DNA from: Cyclina sinensis
Taxonomy: Eukaryota > Mollusca > Bivalvia > Venerida > Veneridae
NCBI GenBank assembly: GCA_012932295.1
Contig: JAAONU010000016.1
Span: 25,605,290 to 25,669,289 of the forward strand
Reading direction: 5' to 3'
Length of the DNA stretch: 64,000 nucleotides
This document shows positions 1 through 11,734 of this stretch, piece by piece. Made by a program: the position numbers and the translations under genes. Positions within the stretch are counted from its first letter, which is position 1. Each line of letters starts with the position of its first letter. The notes under the pieces are model-generated. The model worked only from the letters and a program-made list of their open reading frames with translations, made no database searches and was not told the DNA's origin.

Positions 1-1299
1 TAACAGATGAATAAGATAAAAACAATATATAGCATGAAACCAGTTGTTTTTGCAAATACTACAATTGACGATCAGTTGATCACTTATTTAGGTCATTTAG
101 TTTCCATCGCAACAGGTCAATATCAATTATTATCTAGTTATTTCACATAAAACACACATTTTTATTCTAAGTTCAATTTAAATTAAAAGTTCTAAATTAG
201 ACAGGTCTAAGATGCATTGGCAATGTTTGACTTCCGTTTTATTTCCGTGTTACTTCCGTTTGAGAAAAAAAGATTGAATCACAGACTGAAATAAGAGGAT
301 CTAAAAGAGATAAATGAGAACTATTTTTGTCTCTTTTAAGAATTTTTCTAAAATTGATAATGTTTTGCGTGACAATCATTAGTTTTGAGAATTCTTTTTC
401 TAAATCTCTATGATAAATGGAGTTAAAAAATAAAAATGTGATGTGGTTAATTTGAAGGTTACATTGCTCTTTGCAGCAAACCTCTACAAACGACAATGCA
501 TTTTTTGTCACATTTTCCTTCCACTTATTTTCAAATTATTGACCACAGATCTGTATTAGCCTGATCACATGCTCCTCGTCATTCGAGTGAAACTAGATTT
601 TGATGTAGAATCAAACTTATTACACCTAATACTGAAAGTATTTGCCATTTTCTATACCTGGATTTAATGACAAAACCGTGGCGTCCTACATTTGATATTT
701 CTTTACTTCATTTTACGATGTTTCGATGATAACTTGTTCAATATATTTTTCATTTGTTTCAATAGGTTTCAGTAATAATGATTTTGTGTTTACATGATTA
801 TCGTGTAGATGTACATACTTTCAATGTTGTACAGAATAGCTGACATTATGAACTATTTTAGGTGTAATGTAATTCACATCATTATTAAAATGAGTTTAAC
901 ATTAATAGTAATAACATCTTCATTTAAAGAATATTAAGGTTATACATGAAACATATATAGACCTTATTTACAATATGATCTTCTTAAACAGTACATTAAA
1001 CACAGAATATAATATATGTTAAATATGCATTTAAGCTTCACACATACACCATACACATCGACAGACACTCAAAATTATATTCATTATGTTATATCAATAA
1101 CAATAGACCTTTCACGCTTAAACATAACCCAAAATGTACGGCAAAGTGGAGAGAAACTGAAAGTTTATCAGTTAGAGATTGATCACCCTATAAATCATAA
1201 GGATCCATTGTATGGTAATGTACAAGTTCTGAGAACACATTGTTATTACGCTGGGTTGGGTATACTCAGCCAGAAAGGTCAACAGAAGTTATGGTAGTT
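1..1299. other. No gene recognised
   Basis: AT-rich sequence with only short open frames (for example 239-511 minus and 1016-1297 plus). None has a recognisable domain, a convincing splice context or protein-like composition. I see no RNA gene or clear repeat here. Confidence 0.5.
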
Positions 1300-2620
1300 G
1301 GAGTCAAACGAATACAGGTAAGAATATCATTCCTTTGAGCACTTTAGTACGTATACGAATCTTTGTAATAATTTGCATTGAATTTTGATATTACAATATA
1401 ATTTCGTGATGACAACCTTAGTCCGTAATTCAGGTTCTGCGATAATGTTGACAGGTAACATTGAGCTTGCTCATTCAAATATTTAAAAACTAATACTGCA
1501 AAGTGATATTTACATCTCAATATGAAAGGCATCCAATTGAACTCACTAAACAGATCTTTGGATTGCGTCTTAATTGTTTTCTGTAGTATAATTCACGAAA
1601 CTCGTTTTTGAAACTTCGTTATCTTACTTATTGTAGACTGAGTTCGTTTTCCCCCAAACTGCGCAGCAGTAGTCAAATGTTGACATAATAAAAGCATTGT
1701 AAAACATTTTTTTCATTTCAAATGATAAATAATATATGATTTTCTTTAAAAATACAGTTTGCAGTTTATTTTTTCGCAAAATTTGTTGACTTGCGTTTTC
1801 CAATTTAATGTTCTATCAATGTAAACACCTAAGAGTTTGTGGTCAGAAACATTTTCAATCTGTATACCATTTATATTGAGGTGTAGCTCAGAACTATTTT
1901 TAGTCGGTGCTTGCTGTCTAATAACATGCATTTTGTTTTGGTGGGGTGAAGAAAGAAAGATATTATTTAAATGGCACCATGACAAAATACTGTTAAGTCC
2001 TTTTTGGAGATTTTCATTAATAACAACTAAGTCATAATCTGACTTATAGAGAGTTGAGACACCTACGTGTAAGTCAAAGTTATTGCTATCATTAACATTT
2101 AATGGCAGGCCAATTATGTATAAAAGGAAAAGTAAGGGTCCTAATTTTGAGCCTTGAGGAACACCAGAGATTATAATTAGGAGCTTAAAAGTATTGTTGC
2201 CAACCTTGGTGTCTGTTTGATAAATATGATGCAAATAATTTAACCGAGATATCTGAGAAATGATATAGTTTAAGTTTATGTAATGATATCTTGTGATCTA
2301 CCAAATCAAATGCTTTTCGAAGATCTAGAAACACAGTACCAACATATTTGCCACAATCTATGTCTTTTATCCATTAGTCTATTAAGCGTGTAAGGGCTAT
2401 TTGGCAGGAATGATGCTTCCTAAAGCCTGATTGTGATTCATGCAATACAGTGTTTGTATGGAAATATTGTTGTAGTTGGGTCGCAATGTGTTTCTCAAAA
2501 TTTTTAGATAAAGTAGGTAATATAGAAATTGGCCTGTAACTATTTAGATTTTCTTTGTTGGCATTATTTGTTCTATAGAAGCTCATTTACGAACGGATGT
2601 GTCGCATTAAAAACGACTTC
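1300..2620 (-). pseudogene. Broken non-LTR retrotransposon reverse transcriptase
   Basis: Fragments in changing frames on the minus strand follow the order of a Jockey/CR1-type reverse transcriptase. At 2586-2374 there is the fingers motif with SYRPISILPTLSKNFEKHI and the SGFRKHHS motif. At 2234-1746 there is the palm motif GVPQGSKLGPLLFLLYI. The position where F/YADD should stand reads HVGVSTLY, so the catalytic aspartate pair is gone. Further on come FDYCCAVWG-like residues near 1640 and a C-terminal connector at 1532-1344 (MPFILRCKYHFAVLVFKYLNEQA). Several stops and frameshifts separate the pieces. No endonuclease domain is visible upstream, so the copy is 5'-truncated as well as decayed. 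The family is clear; the exact clade is a guess. Confidence 0.85.
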
Positions 2621-3639
2621 TTATTTAAAATATGTTTGTTTGCCTTATTTATCAAACAGAGAAAAGAATATCTTAGACAAAATGTTAAACCCCTGTCCCA
2701 GAGGATGTCTGCTCTTTTGAGATGAATATTCAAAAAAAAAAATAATAAAAATTGAGAAGTAATATGGTGAAAAATAACAACTAAAAATCAAGTTTGTCTC
2801 TGCTTTGAATTCTTTTAAATGCTAAATTCTAAACTGTAATCAAATCTGAAAAGTTGAGCCTTTGACACGCCTTTTTTTCAATTTCATAGATCATCTTTTT
2901 TCAACGTGCGCGCGCCTCAGTTTTTCGCTTTCAGGTGTCTTCCATTGTATTCAACTTGGCGCATAAATTCGATTTTTTTTCTCATAAACGTTACTAGAAT
3001 TATAACACAACAATCGAGAAACACGTTCTTTTTATTCCAAAACATTTGCACTACACCATATTCCTTTTTTTGGTATGGAAATGATGACATTTGTTTCAGA
3101 CGGCACATTTAAACATTTCAAATGCAGTCCATGTATGTAATGGAATAGATAAAACCATCTTTTTAATAGATAAACCTTAACAAATTAATAAAATACTAGA
3201 AATCAATAGAAAATTTAACGTTGGACGTTTACACTTATTTGTTTCTATGTTACCATGTCAACCAACTATCCCGACTTTAGGTTATTAATTTAAACAATTC
3301 TTGTATTAAAACAAAATTAAAACTAATTCCTTAGCACTTGACATGTGCATGTCATCTTTATTTGTATATGATTATTTGTAATCTATATCCGTCTTAAAAT
3401 ATATAATTGTCAGTTTCAATTCACAATACCTGTGATATTAAACACATTACTGAAGTTTACTTCGTACCATGTGTTTGGTGTATAATATTATGTGTGGTTT
3501 GACACGTAATGGTTCATTCCTATTCTGTTTCGATTCATTTACATATTGCCACTTGTCTCATTGTAAACCATAAGCTTCCAAGAAGACGATGATTTAATTA
3601 CAGGTCTTTGTAAACACGCACTTCCAAATTAGCAAGTAT
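2621..3639. other. No gene recognised
   Basis: AT-rich sequence without a convincing coding region. The two overlapping 60-70 codon frames at 2906-3112 lie on opposite strands over the same bases and have no family features. Confidence 0.5.
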
Positions 3640-4570
3640 TCATGAGTAGACGCGAACATTAGGCAATATTTAACTGAAGCGGAGAGATGGCTTACTCTAA
3701 GGATGGTTGAACAAAGAGTCAGTCACCACGAGTTTTGGAGATCTGGGATGTGCATCACAGCGTGATCACTATAACCTTGTCCAGGTATCGACACCATAAG
3801 GATTGACGACATGGTTTGGACAGAGTAAGAGTTAGATCTATGCCTGATAATTAGGTTTCTGTTAATTCAAGCATGAAAGAACCGTTGTGATACTGCTACA
3901 CAGCTTTACGGAAACCTTCTAAATGTATAGACCTTGGGTGAATTTATCCCTAAGATTATTCGGTCAAGGCTACACGAGAGTAGTCTTAGGTTAAGACGAC
4001 CATGTATACGTATTCCGCTGTCCAAGAACTATCGCTAGGAACAGTGTAAATTGGTACTGAAGCATTTTGGCTGGACCAGACAACAATGGAGACCATTCCT
4101 TTTCACAACCGAGTCTCGGTATTTCCTTGATTATACGAATAGGCGTGCTAGGATGTGGCGGAGATCAGGAGTGAGGTTCCATTCAACATAGCAGAACACG
4201 ACCGGTATGGCAAAAGGCATGTAATTGTTTGGGGCGACCTCTGTGTCCTTGATTGGGAATATCAAGACTGGTCAGCGGTAAAGAAATGACATCTTGAATG
4301 CCTATATATGGTCCTACAGTGGTGCCATTGCCTTTAATTGGTGACAGCTTCATCGTCCTGATGAACTATAACGCCCGTCCTTACACTGTCAGGGTTGCCC
4401 GGGGGTATTGGATAGAGAAGGGAGCGAGCGTATGGAGTGGCCAATCCGCTCACCGATCTTAAACCAAATAGAGCACTTTGAAATGACCCACAGGTAGCAA
4501 TTTCAGTTCAGCAAGTCCAGTCAAGAACCATACAGGAGACTGGAGCCATGACTGTCAAGAAAAAGAAAAA
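3640..4570 (+). pseudogene. Decayed Tc1/mariner-type transposase
   Basis: Translation of the plus strand, moving between frames, gives the ordered motifs of a Tc1-like transposase. Around 3930-4030 there is RLHESSLRLRRPCIRIPL, the end of the helix-turn-helix region. At 4100-4180 there is TTESRYFLDYTNRRARMWRRSG, the first catalytic-Asp region in the family, here with Asp replaced. A VIVWG-like box lies near 4225. At 4395-4480 there is YLDREGSERMEWPIRSP followed by LNQIEHF, equivalent to the WP-x-SPDLNPIE(H) box. Stops and frameshifts occur throughout, so no protein can be made. I could not locate terminal inverted repeats by eye. Confidence 0.8.
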
Positions 4571-5948
4571 GAAGGTTCTGCTATGTTGTAATTGATAGCT
4601 TTTGATCACACACCACATACTGAACCAAAATAAACTGTCTTGTCTTTTGATAAAATTTAGAAAATGATCCTTTCGAACAACAACAATTTGATAAATATAC
4701 CTCTTATTTCCTGAAACACATAGGTTCTAGTATGCTTGCATATTTTCAAGAAACATGTTCGTGTTACATGAATCTATGTCAGAGAAATAGAGTTTTTACT
4801 TTCATGGGAGTTCATGAGATAAAGAGAAACATGGTAATATGTTTATGTATATAACCAGAACAAAGTTATATATCAAACCGATCAATTTATTAATTTTCAA
4901 AGTTTAATTCAAATGTATTTATTTTTTCACCATATAGTCAAATTTATTTAAGCTTTGAGTTTGATATTAATTTTACAACATTTAGGCCCAATACCGAAAA
5001 GAAAATGCAAGATAAGGAAATGAGGAAGATTCAAGATTTTAAAAAGACATCGTTTTACTACGAAAAATTAAAGAAAAGCTCATATTAACTCGAAACAACC
5101 AAGCCTACTAGATCGCACAAATACTTCAGAGAGACGTTCTAATCAACTTCTGACCAATATTCCCTAAAACAGTTCGTTTGCATTCCATTTAAACAATCAC
5201 AAAAATAGTATAAAAGCAGGGTGCATAATGAAAAAATGACATAAATCAGCTTATACATATACCAGTTAACAGCTTTCTAAGTTAAATAACATCATGATTA
5301 TTTTTCAGATAATACGTTATGCCATTTTTGTCTTCCAGATATCTTTATCTGGAAATGGGAAAAATGACATATGATTAGTCTACACGTGACTGAGACACTG
5401 TTTTCTTAAGAAGAATATAGAAACAAATCTTCTATGACTTCAACTAAAAATGTAATTTTGAATTGTCTCGCAGTAAAACAAAGTAATGGAAGACCTTACA
5501 ATCACAAACACCATTATCTTATATGAATCAAGTTGACAGTAATTACATAGAAGACAAAAATCCAGACAATTCTAGACACATCTGTATAATATAATTCTGT
5601 AATTGTGATAAGATAGCGAATGTTACAATGAACATTACTAGAGTTAACATTAATTTAAAAATCAATGTTTAGGAAAAAGTTTATCAGCATACAGAAAGAT
5701 GTGTTTTACCGAATTAAAATTGTCAACATATTATTCTTGGCATGGTTATGACCTTTGCCGAAGCGTTATTGTCTTTTTCATTGTTCATTTAAAAGGAGGT
5801 CAACCGCAAGTAACTGTAGAATACTCTCCTCATCACATCAATATATACATTAATAATTTCCCTTTGCACAGCTATTTTATAAAAATCATTTGTATGGGCT
5901 TTACACTTTCTGTTAGTGGATACGTCTGTAAAAAATAGTTCTTCATGC
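4571..5948. other. No gene recognised; downstream flank of the GPCR gene
   Basis: AT-rich sequence after the transposase remnant and before the GPCR stop codon. It probably contains the GPCR 3' UTR, but no polyadenylation site is certain. The open frame at 5699-5938 plus overlaps this flank and shows no domain. Confidence 0.45.
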
Positions 5949-8846
5949 TCAGTCGTAATCCTTTGTATTGAAACGGTTTTCACGTGAACTATTAGAGGAA
6001 GATCTTGAGGATAGTTTGGGCTTAGATCTATTTAACGGAATAAAGGCAGTAGTTACATTCCTCTCTCGTCTAAAATTGCTCAACTGGAAACTCTGTCGTG
6101 TAGATAATGAGTTTCGTGGTATCGACGAGTTTTGACACTGTAATACTCTTTTGAATGCAGTTTTGAATTTTGATGACGTTAGGCTATAAATGATAGGATT
6201 TCCTGCACTATTAAGATACATCAAAATTCTAGCCCATGCAATGAGGTTTAGATAGGCTTCAAGACCAATCTTAATCACGTCTTCTGTAGATGTGAATATC
6301 AGCCAAAGGGAGAGGACCCTAATAGGAAACAGAGAAACGAAAAACAGTATCATAATGAATATGAGCATTCGAACTACCTGCTTTCTAGCTCTAAGTGTAT
6401 TGATGGCTGAACGGTCATTTTGAGCTAAAGATTTTAACTTGTCTGACATAAGTTGTTTGATGATACGAGCATAGAATCCAACGAGAAAAAAGAGTGGTAG
6501 GACGAAAAAGACAACAAAAATGAAAATAGTGTAGCTATAGCGCCACATTTCATTCACTTTCGTACGGCATACTTTTACTGGAGTCCCGTCATAAAACCTT
6601 GCATCTTCGTGTTCTGTCATCAGAAAGAAGGGCAGTGTCAGAAATACACCGAATATCCAGATGCACACGATTGTTTTCACAGTTGTAGATATTGTCGACA
6701 CCATTCGATTTTTGAGAGGGTGACATAGAGCATTGTAGCGTTCAAACGTCACCGCCAACATCGTCATTATAGAAACGTGAAGTACTCCGTTTTCCATTAG
6801 TGGCACCAATTTACCTATCAAGAATAAATCTTTTATATAGAATACACTTTAATATACTTTTTCAAATCTCATAGTGAAACAACAATGGAACAGATCATTG
6901 ACATTTATTAAATCAAATACCGATAGAATTATAATTCTTTAAAGGCAGCTCATTTGATAAACGATCCTACCAAGTTAATTGTGCAAAAATGATTAGAAAC
7001 TTTAAATGTATACCAGATTTATGCATTTTGCTTGACTTAATATGAGCTGTAATATGTCTTTAAAGATAAGCTGTCATCAAATAATCGAATGATTGCTACA
7101 GTTATATATTAACTGGTACTAAGATAAACGTGTTCAGTCTAAAATAGTCGGTTTTCACAAGATGTTACAAAGTTAAACTGAAATCATGAACAGGTGGTAC
7201 GACAATCTTCAAGCCTCACCAAACTGAGACCTACCAGGTGACTAACCTTTGTTGGATGTCTTAATGCAATTTATGAAGGACATCGTATGGTTCAGATTTC
7301 TTTCGACATTTAGTGCTTTAGTCTTTGAACAGCCTCGTAATTCTTCACAAATTTAGGCGAATATTCATGTTGCTATCACAGAGTAACGTGAGAATTCATT
7401 TCTCTCAATTTATTAATAGTTCCTTCATTTTATATCATCACTTCTCATTCATGTCTCAATATCCTGATTAAGAAATACTACTAATATTTAACAATTTAGA
7501 ACATTTCAAAATTTAAGAAAAAAAACGACATGATATTTTTGCAATTACTGGCAACAACCCCAGAAATGACAACATTTGTTCGAGAAGTGTACTGACATTT
7601 ATTCATAGTTGTACAATTAAAACAATCAAAAACACTTTTCCTATTTATGAATAGATTAAAAATTACTATTATTTCTGTGTTTTTAAAAATACGATTTTTT
7701 TATTCTTCTAAATTAGTCTGTCTCAAGTATTTCTTTACATGCAGTTTGAAGAAAATTGCCAATCCCTTCTTGAAAGATTAAGGTATCCAAATGAAACGAA
7801 AGCATTATTTTCAAAACTCTCGAAATTCCTTTCCTTTTTAGTTGTTCCTGACGAAAATTTATTAAGAAAACTTATCCTTACTACTGGATTTTGTCTTTTA
7901 GTGACTATTGTTCCGTTATTGCCTTTCTAGAAAGGCGGAAACATATGACAGGAAAGACAAACAGACCATAACAGCGTCAGTACAGAAGATATGAAACAAC
8001 TTTTAACGATCTACTGATAGTTAGATGATAAGCCAGTCATACGAACAAATTGTTCGTCAATCATTGGAATCTTTTTTTTCTCTTCTTAGAAGAAGTTCTG
8101 AATCAGAGTGGTTATAAGTCTAGCATGTAAAAGATTAGCACTATACGGGTACTGCATCTAAAATGATGAAGTAAAATGTAATATGTTTTTTTTTTTAAAT
8201 GGCTTCACTTGAATAAATTGCTTTATTTATTAATTCCCACAACAATTTTTATAAGTCTAGTTAATTAGCAAGAACATAAACTCGAATATTGTTTCTCTCA
8301 GTCGTTGTTTTGTATATATCTTCAACCAAAGGCATGACAGTCTTCTTTACAACCATGCTTGCTGCTTGTTCAGAAATAGTGCCAAGTTAACAAATATGTA
8401 TTTCTATGAAAACATTCTGTAATGTTACAGCATTGAAAACTTTTTTAATATAAGGAAAAGAAATAAGTTATCGGAAACTTACACATTATTCCCCCTAGAA
8501 ACCATCTATCTTTTCCAAAAAATTCTAAAAGACCGGCTGGTTGACAAACACTTAAAACCAAAATGTCTGCAGCACTTAGGTTTAACAAAAACACATTTGT
8601 TGGAGTACGCATATTTCTGACTGTTATAACGACTATGATTACAAGGATATTTCCAAATGTACCCGTTAGAAATATTAAAGCATTCACAAGTGATGCCATC
8701 ACATATATGTAAATTGGAATTTCCATCCCTGTTGCCGTCTGTTCTTCATTTTGTGTTGAGAAAATAGATTCGTTTACACACAGCTGATGGTTGCGACTTG
8801 TGTTCTGCACAGAGCAGTCAATGATCATTATATCCAGTGGGTCCAT
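5949..8846 (-). CDS. Rhodopsin-family (class A) peptide-type G protein-coupled receptor, two exons
   Basis: The coding sequence is complement(join(5949..6814, 8483..8846)), 409 aa. Exon 1 ends ATGT|GTAAGT and exon 2 follows GATAG|GTAA. The phase-1 intron of 1,668 nt splits the codon of Cys122, the conserved TM3 cysteine that pairs with extracellular loop 2 (Cys204). Visible landmarks are Asn5 and Asn25 glycosylation sequons in the outer N-terminus, GN at 65-66 in TM1, SAAD at 91-94 in TM2, ERY at 146-148 (the E/DRY box), Pro285 in TM6, NPIIY at 327-331 in TM7, and a serine-rich cytoplasmic tail. The plasma-membrane receptor most resembles the growth-hormone-secretagogue, thyrotropin-releasing-hormone and neuromedin U receptor branch. 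The ligand cannot be assigned. No frame damage is seen and the start is the first ATG, followed by a plausible extracellular segment. Receptor class is sure; subfamily is not. Confidence 0.93.
6815..8482 (-). other. GPCR intron
   Basis: Intron between the two receptor exons, with GTAAGT donor and TTGATAG acceptor. It contains a 63-codon plus-strand frame at 7739-7930 with no recognisable domain, and nothing else I can name. Confidence 0.85.
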
Positions 8847-10191
8847 AAGTCCTGCTCATACACTGACTACCAGTTTGAAAACTAAAAACGTTCTAACATC
8901 TAATTCTATGTATCCATATCACAGCACAAAATTCTTCAATTTATCTTTTTACACTATTTTCAAATAAAAGTGTGTTTCCTTTTTTTTTTAAAGTAACAAT
9001 TCTGACTTTGTTTCATTTGTTTTATTTGCTGAAATGAAACTTCGAATCAGGAATTGTTTCTTTGCAGGAATTGTAGCTTCTTCTATAACAACTGCACGTG
9101 AAACACAGTTTTTTTTTTCTTAGAGTCTTCCTCTCCAAATTTCCAATACAAAGATGTCATGGTAGGCAAATCTTTAACTAGAGGTTCTAAATACAACATC
9201 GATCAAATATATAGAGGCAAATACGTAAAATTACGCCAGTGGTTGTTAATATTTAAATGCTACATGGATCTGACCAGACGAAGCATTTGAATGTACGGTA
9301 TATTTTCGGAAATGAACTTGCTTGATTGAGATGCATGTTTTCCAAAATTATTAATTAAAATCTATCGTTATAATTTGTTTTCATTAAAACAAAAAAAAAA
9401 TCATCGTTCCAATTTATCACATTTATCAACTGAATTGAAACGTCCACCTTTTATCGATAGACAAATACAACTTAGGTATGACAAGCTTAGTTTCTTATAA
9501 AAGCTAGCATGCGGCCCCTTGACAAAGTAATTTTCAGCAGAATGAAGTTTGTATAATTACAATAGTTATATACTTGATGATGTATACATGTTTATAATGG
9601 ACTGTCAGATTTATTACATGTACATACTTAGAATTGCATAAAATATTATTGAATCTATTGCTAAACCGTGACGTGCAGAGCCACTATTGGACAAAACCAA
9701 TACAATGATTTTGTCGCTTTGATTTCAGTTGAACTCACTTAGTCCAGATCTTGCATGTATAATCACAGTCTGTGAACTGCGATTATATGTTAACGTTATG
9801 TAATGTTTGTCTCATGAGATTCACATGTATGTAGCCCCTGGACGGAGCAGCCAACTGAAAGGCTAATCTCTGTATGGTAGAAGCTTCAAAGTTTCAAAAA
9901 TACTTTTGGATTGTCCATTTGAGCATTTATGCATGATTTTCCCAGATTTACCTAAGATAACTAAAGCAATGATAGAAGTTTCAAAAACATCTCTTTCAAC
10001 TGTAAATGTATGCAGTTTTCTGCATTTTTTCATGATTTTCCCTCATTACAAAATTGAGAACAAGTTCTCCCGGATGAAGCCACAGAAAAATACACTGCCC
10101 TCGTAAGCTTCGGTGTTTTCTTCTGTTTTCATAGAAACTTTCTATCCTAATACCGTCCCGCCGATGTGGGCCGGAATCATTAGAAATAATT
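8847..10191. other. No gene recognised; upstream of the GPCR
   Basis: AT-rich intergenic sequence that should hold the receptor promoter and 5' UTR. No TATA box or upstream exon could be fixed by eye. The open frame at 9906-10106 has no domain. Confidence 0.45.
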
Positions 10192-10230
10192 GCCTGAAGT
10201 AAATCGGTTTCATGAATATTTACTTCAGGC
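10192..10230. repeat. Perfect 13-bp hairpin
   Basis: The arm GCCTGAAGTAAAT (10192-10204) is repeated as its exact reverse complement at 10218-10230, with a 13-nt spacer. It lies about 320 bp before the L1-like ORF1 remnant and might belong to a short inverted-repeat element. Confidence 0.8.
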
Positions 10231-10551
10231 TATCACAGTGGATTTTGGAATTTGTTTTCGTCACGGAACAGTGCTCTTCAAATGCAATTTAACGTCAATG
10301 ATCCTGTCTGAAATATTAACTTTCAGTTTAGTTTAGTGAAGTCGTTACAGCTCCGGTATTTACATGCAATTTTTGTAAATTTGTCATCCTTATGTAAATT
10401 GCTTTCCGACAAATATTTTCTCAAAATGATTAGCATTTTCCTGGGACTTTATATTGTCTATGTAAATCTTGAACGACTGTTATGTGAAATAATCAAAGCA
10501 ATCAAGCATTTAACAGATTAAAAACGACATAAGCGCCCGGATAAACAAATC

Positions 10552-11704
10552 ATGTCCGTCCAGACATCACACACAGATCACGTCACTCTGGCCACGCCGT
10601 CTACTTCAAACGCTCAATATTTTTCTCAACCCGCTCTGACTCCACAGCAACAAATATTGGACAGTGCTTTCCCCCACATTTGCAATTTTTGCTCGCCGAA
10701 AGTAGCACAACCCATCTGAGCTCCACTCAGCGGCAGTTTATTTCCGGTTCCCCGAGATTGCCAACCCCCGGCGTATCAAACAAATATACTTGAAAAATTG
10801 AACAGAGTAGAGTCGTGTTTGTCTAAGTTGAAGTGACAACAATCTCAAAGAGTTTGTCTACATTGAACTAATGATGTTGGATGTTTGGTGTCGATAAGCT
10901 TTAATCGATTTAGCAGTTGATAGTAATTAGCGCGAAGATCTGAAAACGAAATTTTTCTATCTTGAAAACGATTTGAGAAGTGAAAAGTCCAAAAACATTG
11001 GTATTAGCGTATCTTTGAAAAATAGTCTTTTGGACCTTAAAACGCATTTAATGCGGGTTAACCTGCTGTTTTTCAAGTTCGACGAAGAACCATCTCATGA
11101 ATTGAGAAAAATGAGGACTGCACTGAAACTGAAAAAAATCTAAATTTCTGTGAGAACACCCTTGACATTCAAGATGCGCGAGCAACAATTAAAATCAATC
11201 GTGCTCATCGCCTATTCCAGCATAATAATAGATATTAAGGCCGATTGACGTCAAATTTAATTATTTCAGGGATAGAGTAACTGTTAAGGAAAGGGGATTT
11301 GAAAAGGCCGAGGATCCTAATGATATATCCGTGTGGGTGATCAGTTCCCACGTGAAGTTCAAAACCGCCGTAAAATCTTGGTGCCATATCTTGTACAGGC
11401 CCGTGAGCGGAGAAAGCAGGAATCGCTCCTGGTCTATAAACTGTATACTGATGGTCGTATGTACACAGCGGACTCTCCTCTACCCGGCCCTGTGCCGGAT
11501 CTCCTGGCTCACAGTCCCGCTGGTAGTTACCGTCCATGTTGTAACACACACCGTTTTTTCGGTGCTTATGGTGTTGCCAGTTCTGATGGTCCCGGCAGTA
11601 CTCGCAGCAGCACAATTAATCCAAACAGTGCTGGCAGTCGAGCCGACGCCATGACAGACCACCAATACCAACCACTGTCCGATAACGGATCTCATCCTAG
11701 TTAG
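10552..11704 (+). pseudogene. L1-like retrotransposon ORF1 remnant (RNA-binding protein)
   Basis: An ATG at 10552 opens about 55 codons of low-complexity Ser/Thr/Gln-rich protein before a stop. After a broken stretch, frames around 11060-11220 read NLLF-F-FDEEPSHELR and ENTLDIQDARATIKINRAHRLF. At 11333-11440 the motif GDQFPREVQNRRK is followed by VYKLYTDGRMY. These match the RNA-recognition and C-terminal regions of L1-type ORF1 proteins, which coat the element RNA. The tail to 11704 is Ser/Gly/Pro-rich. Several stops and frame changes show it is dead. It lies directly upstream of the ORF2 remnant on the same strand, as expected for an L1-type element. Confidence 0.75.
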
Positions 11705-11734
11705 GATATTCCGGTGAAGTAACTCAGGATTCTT

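Noticed and set aside
10552..11704. Cellular gene with a basic RNA-binding domain
   Set aside because: The GDQFPREVQNRRK motif, the stops and the adjacent endonuclease remnant show it is L1-like ORF1.
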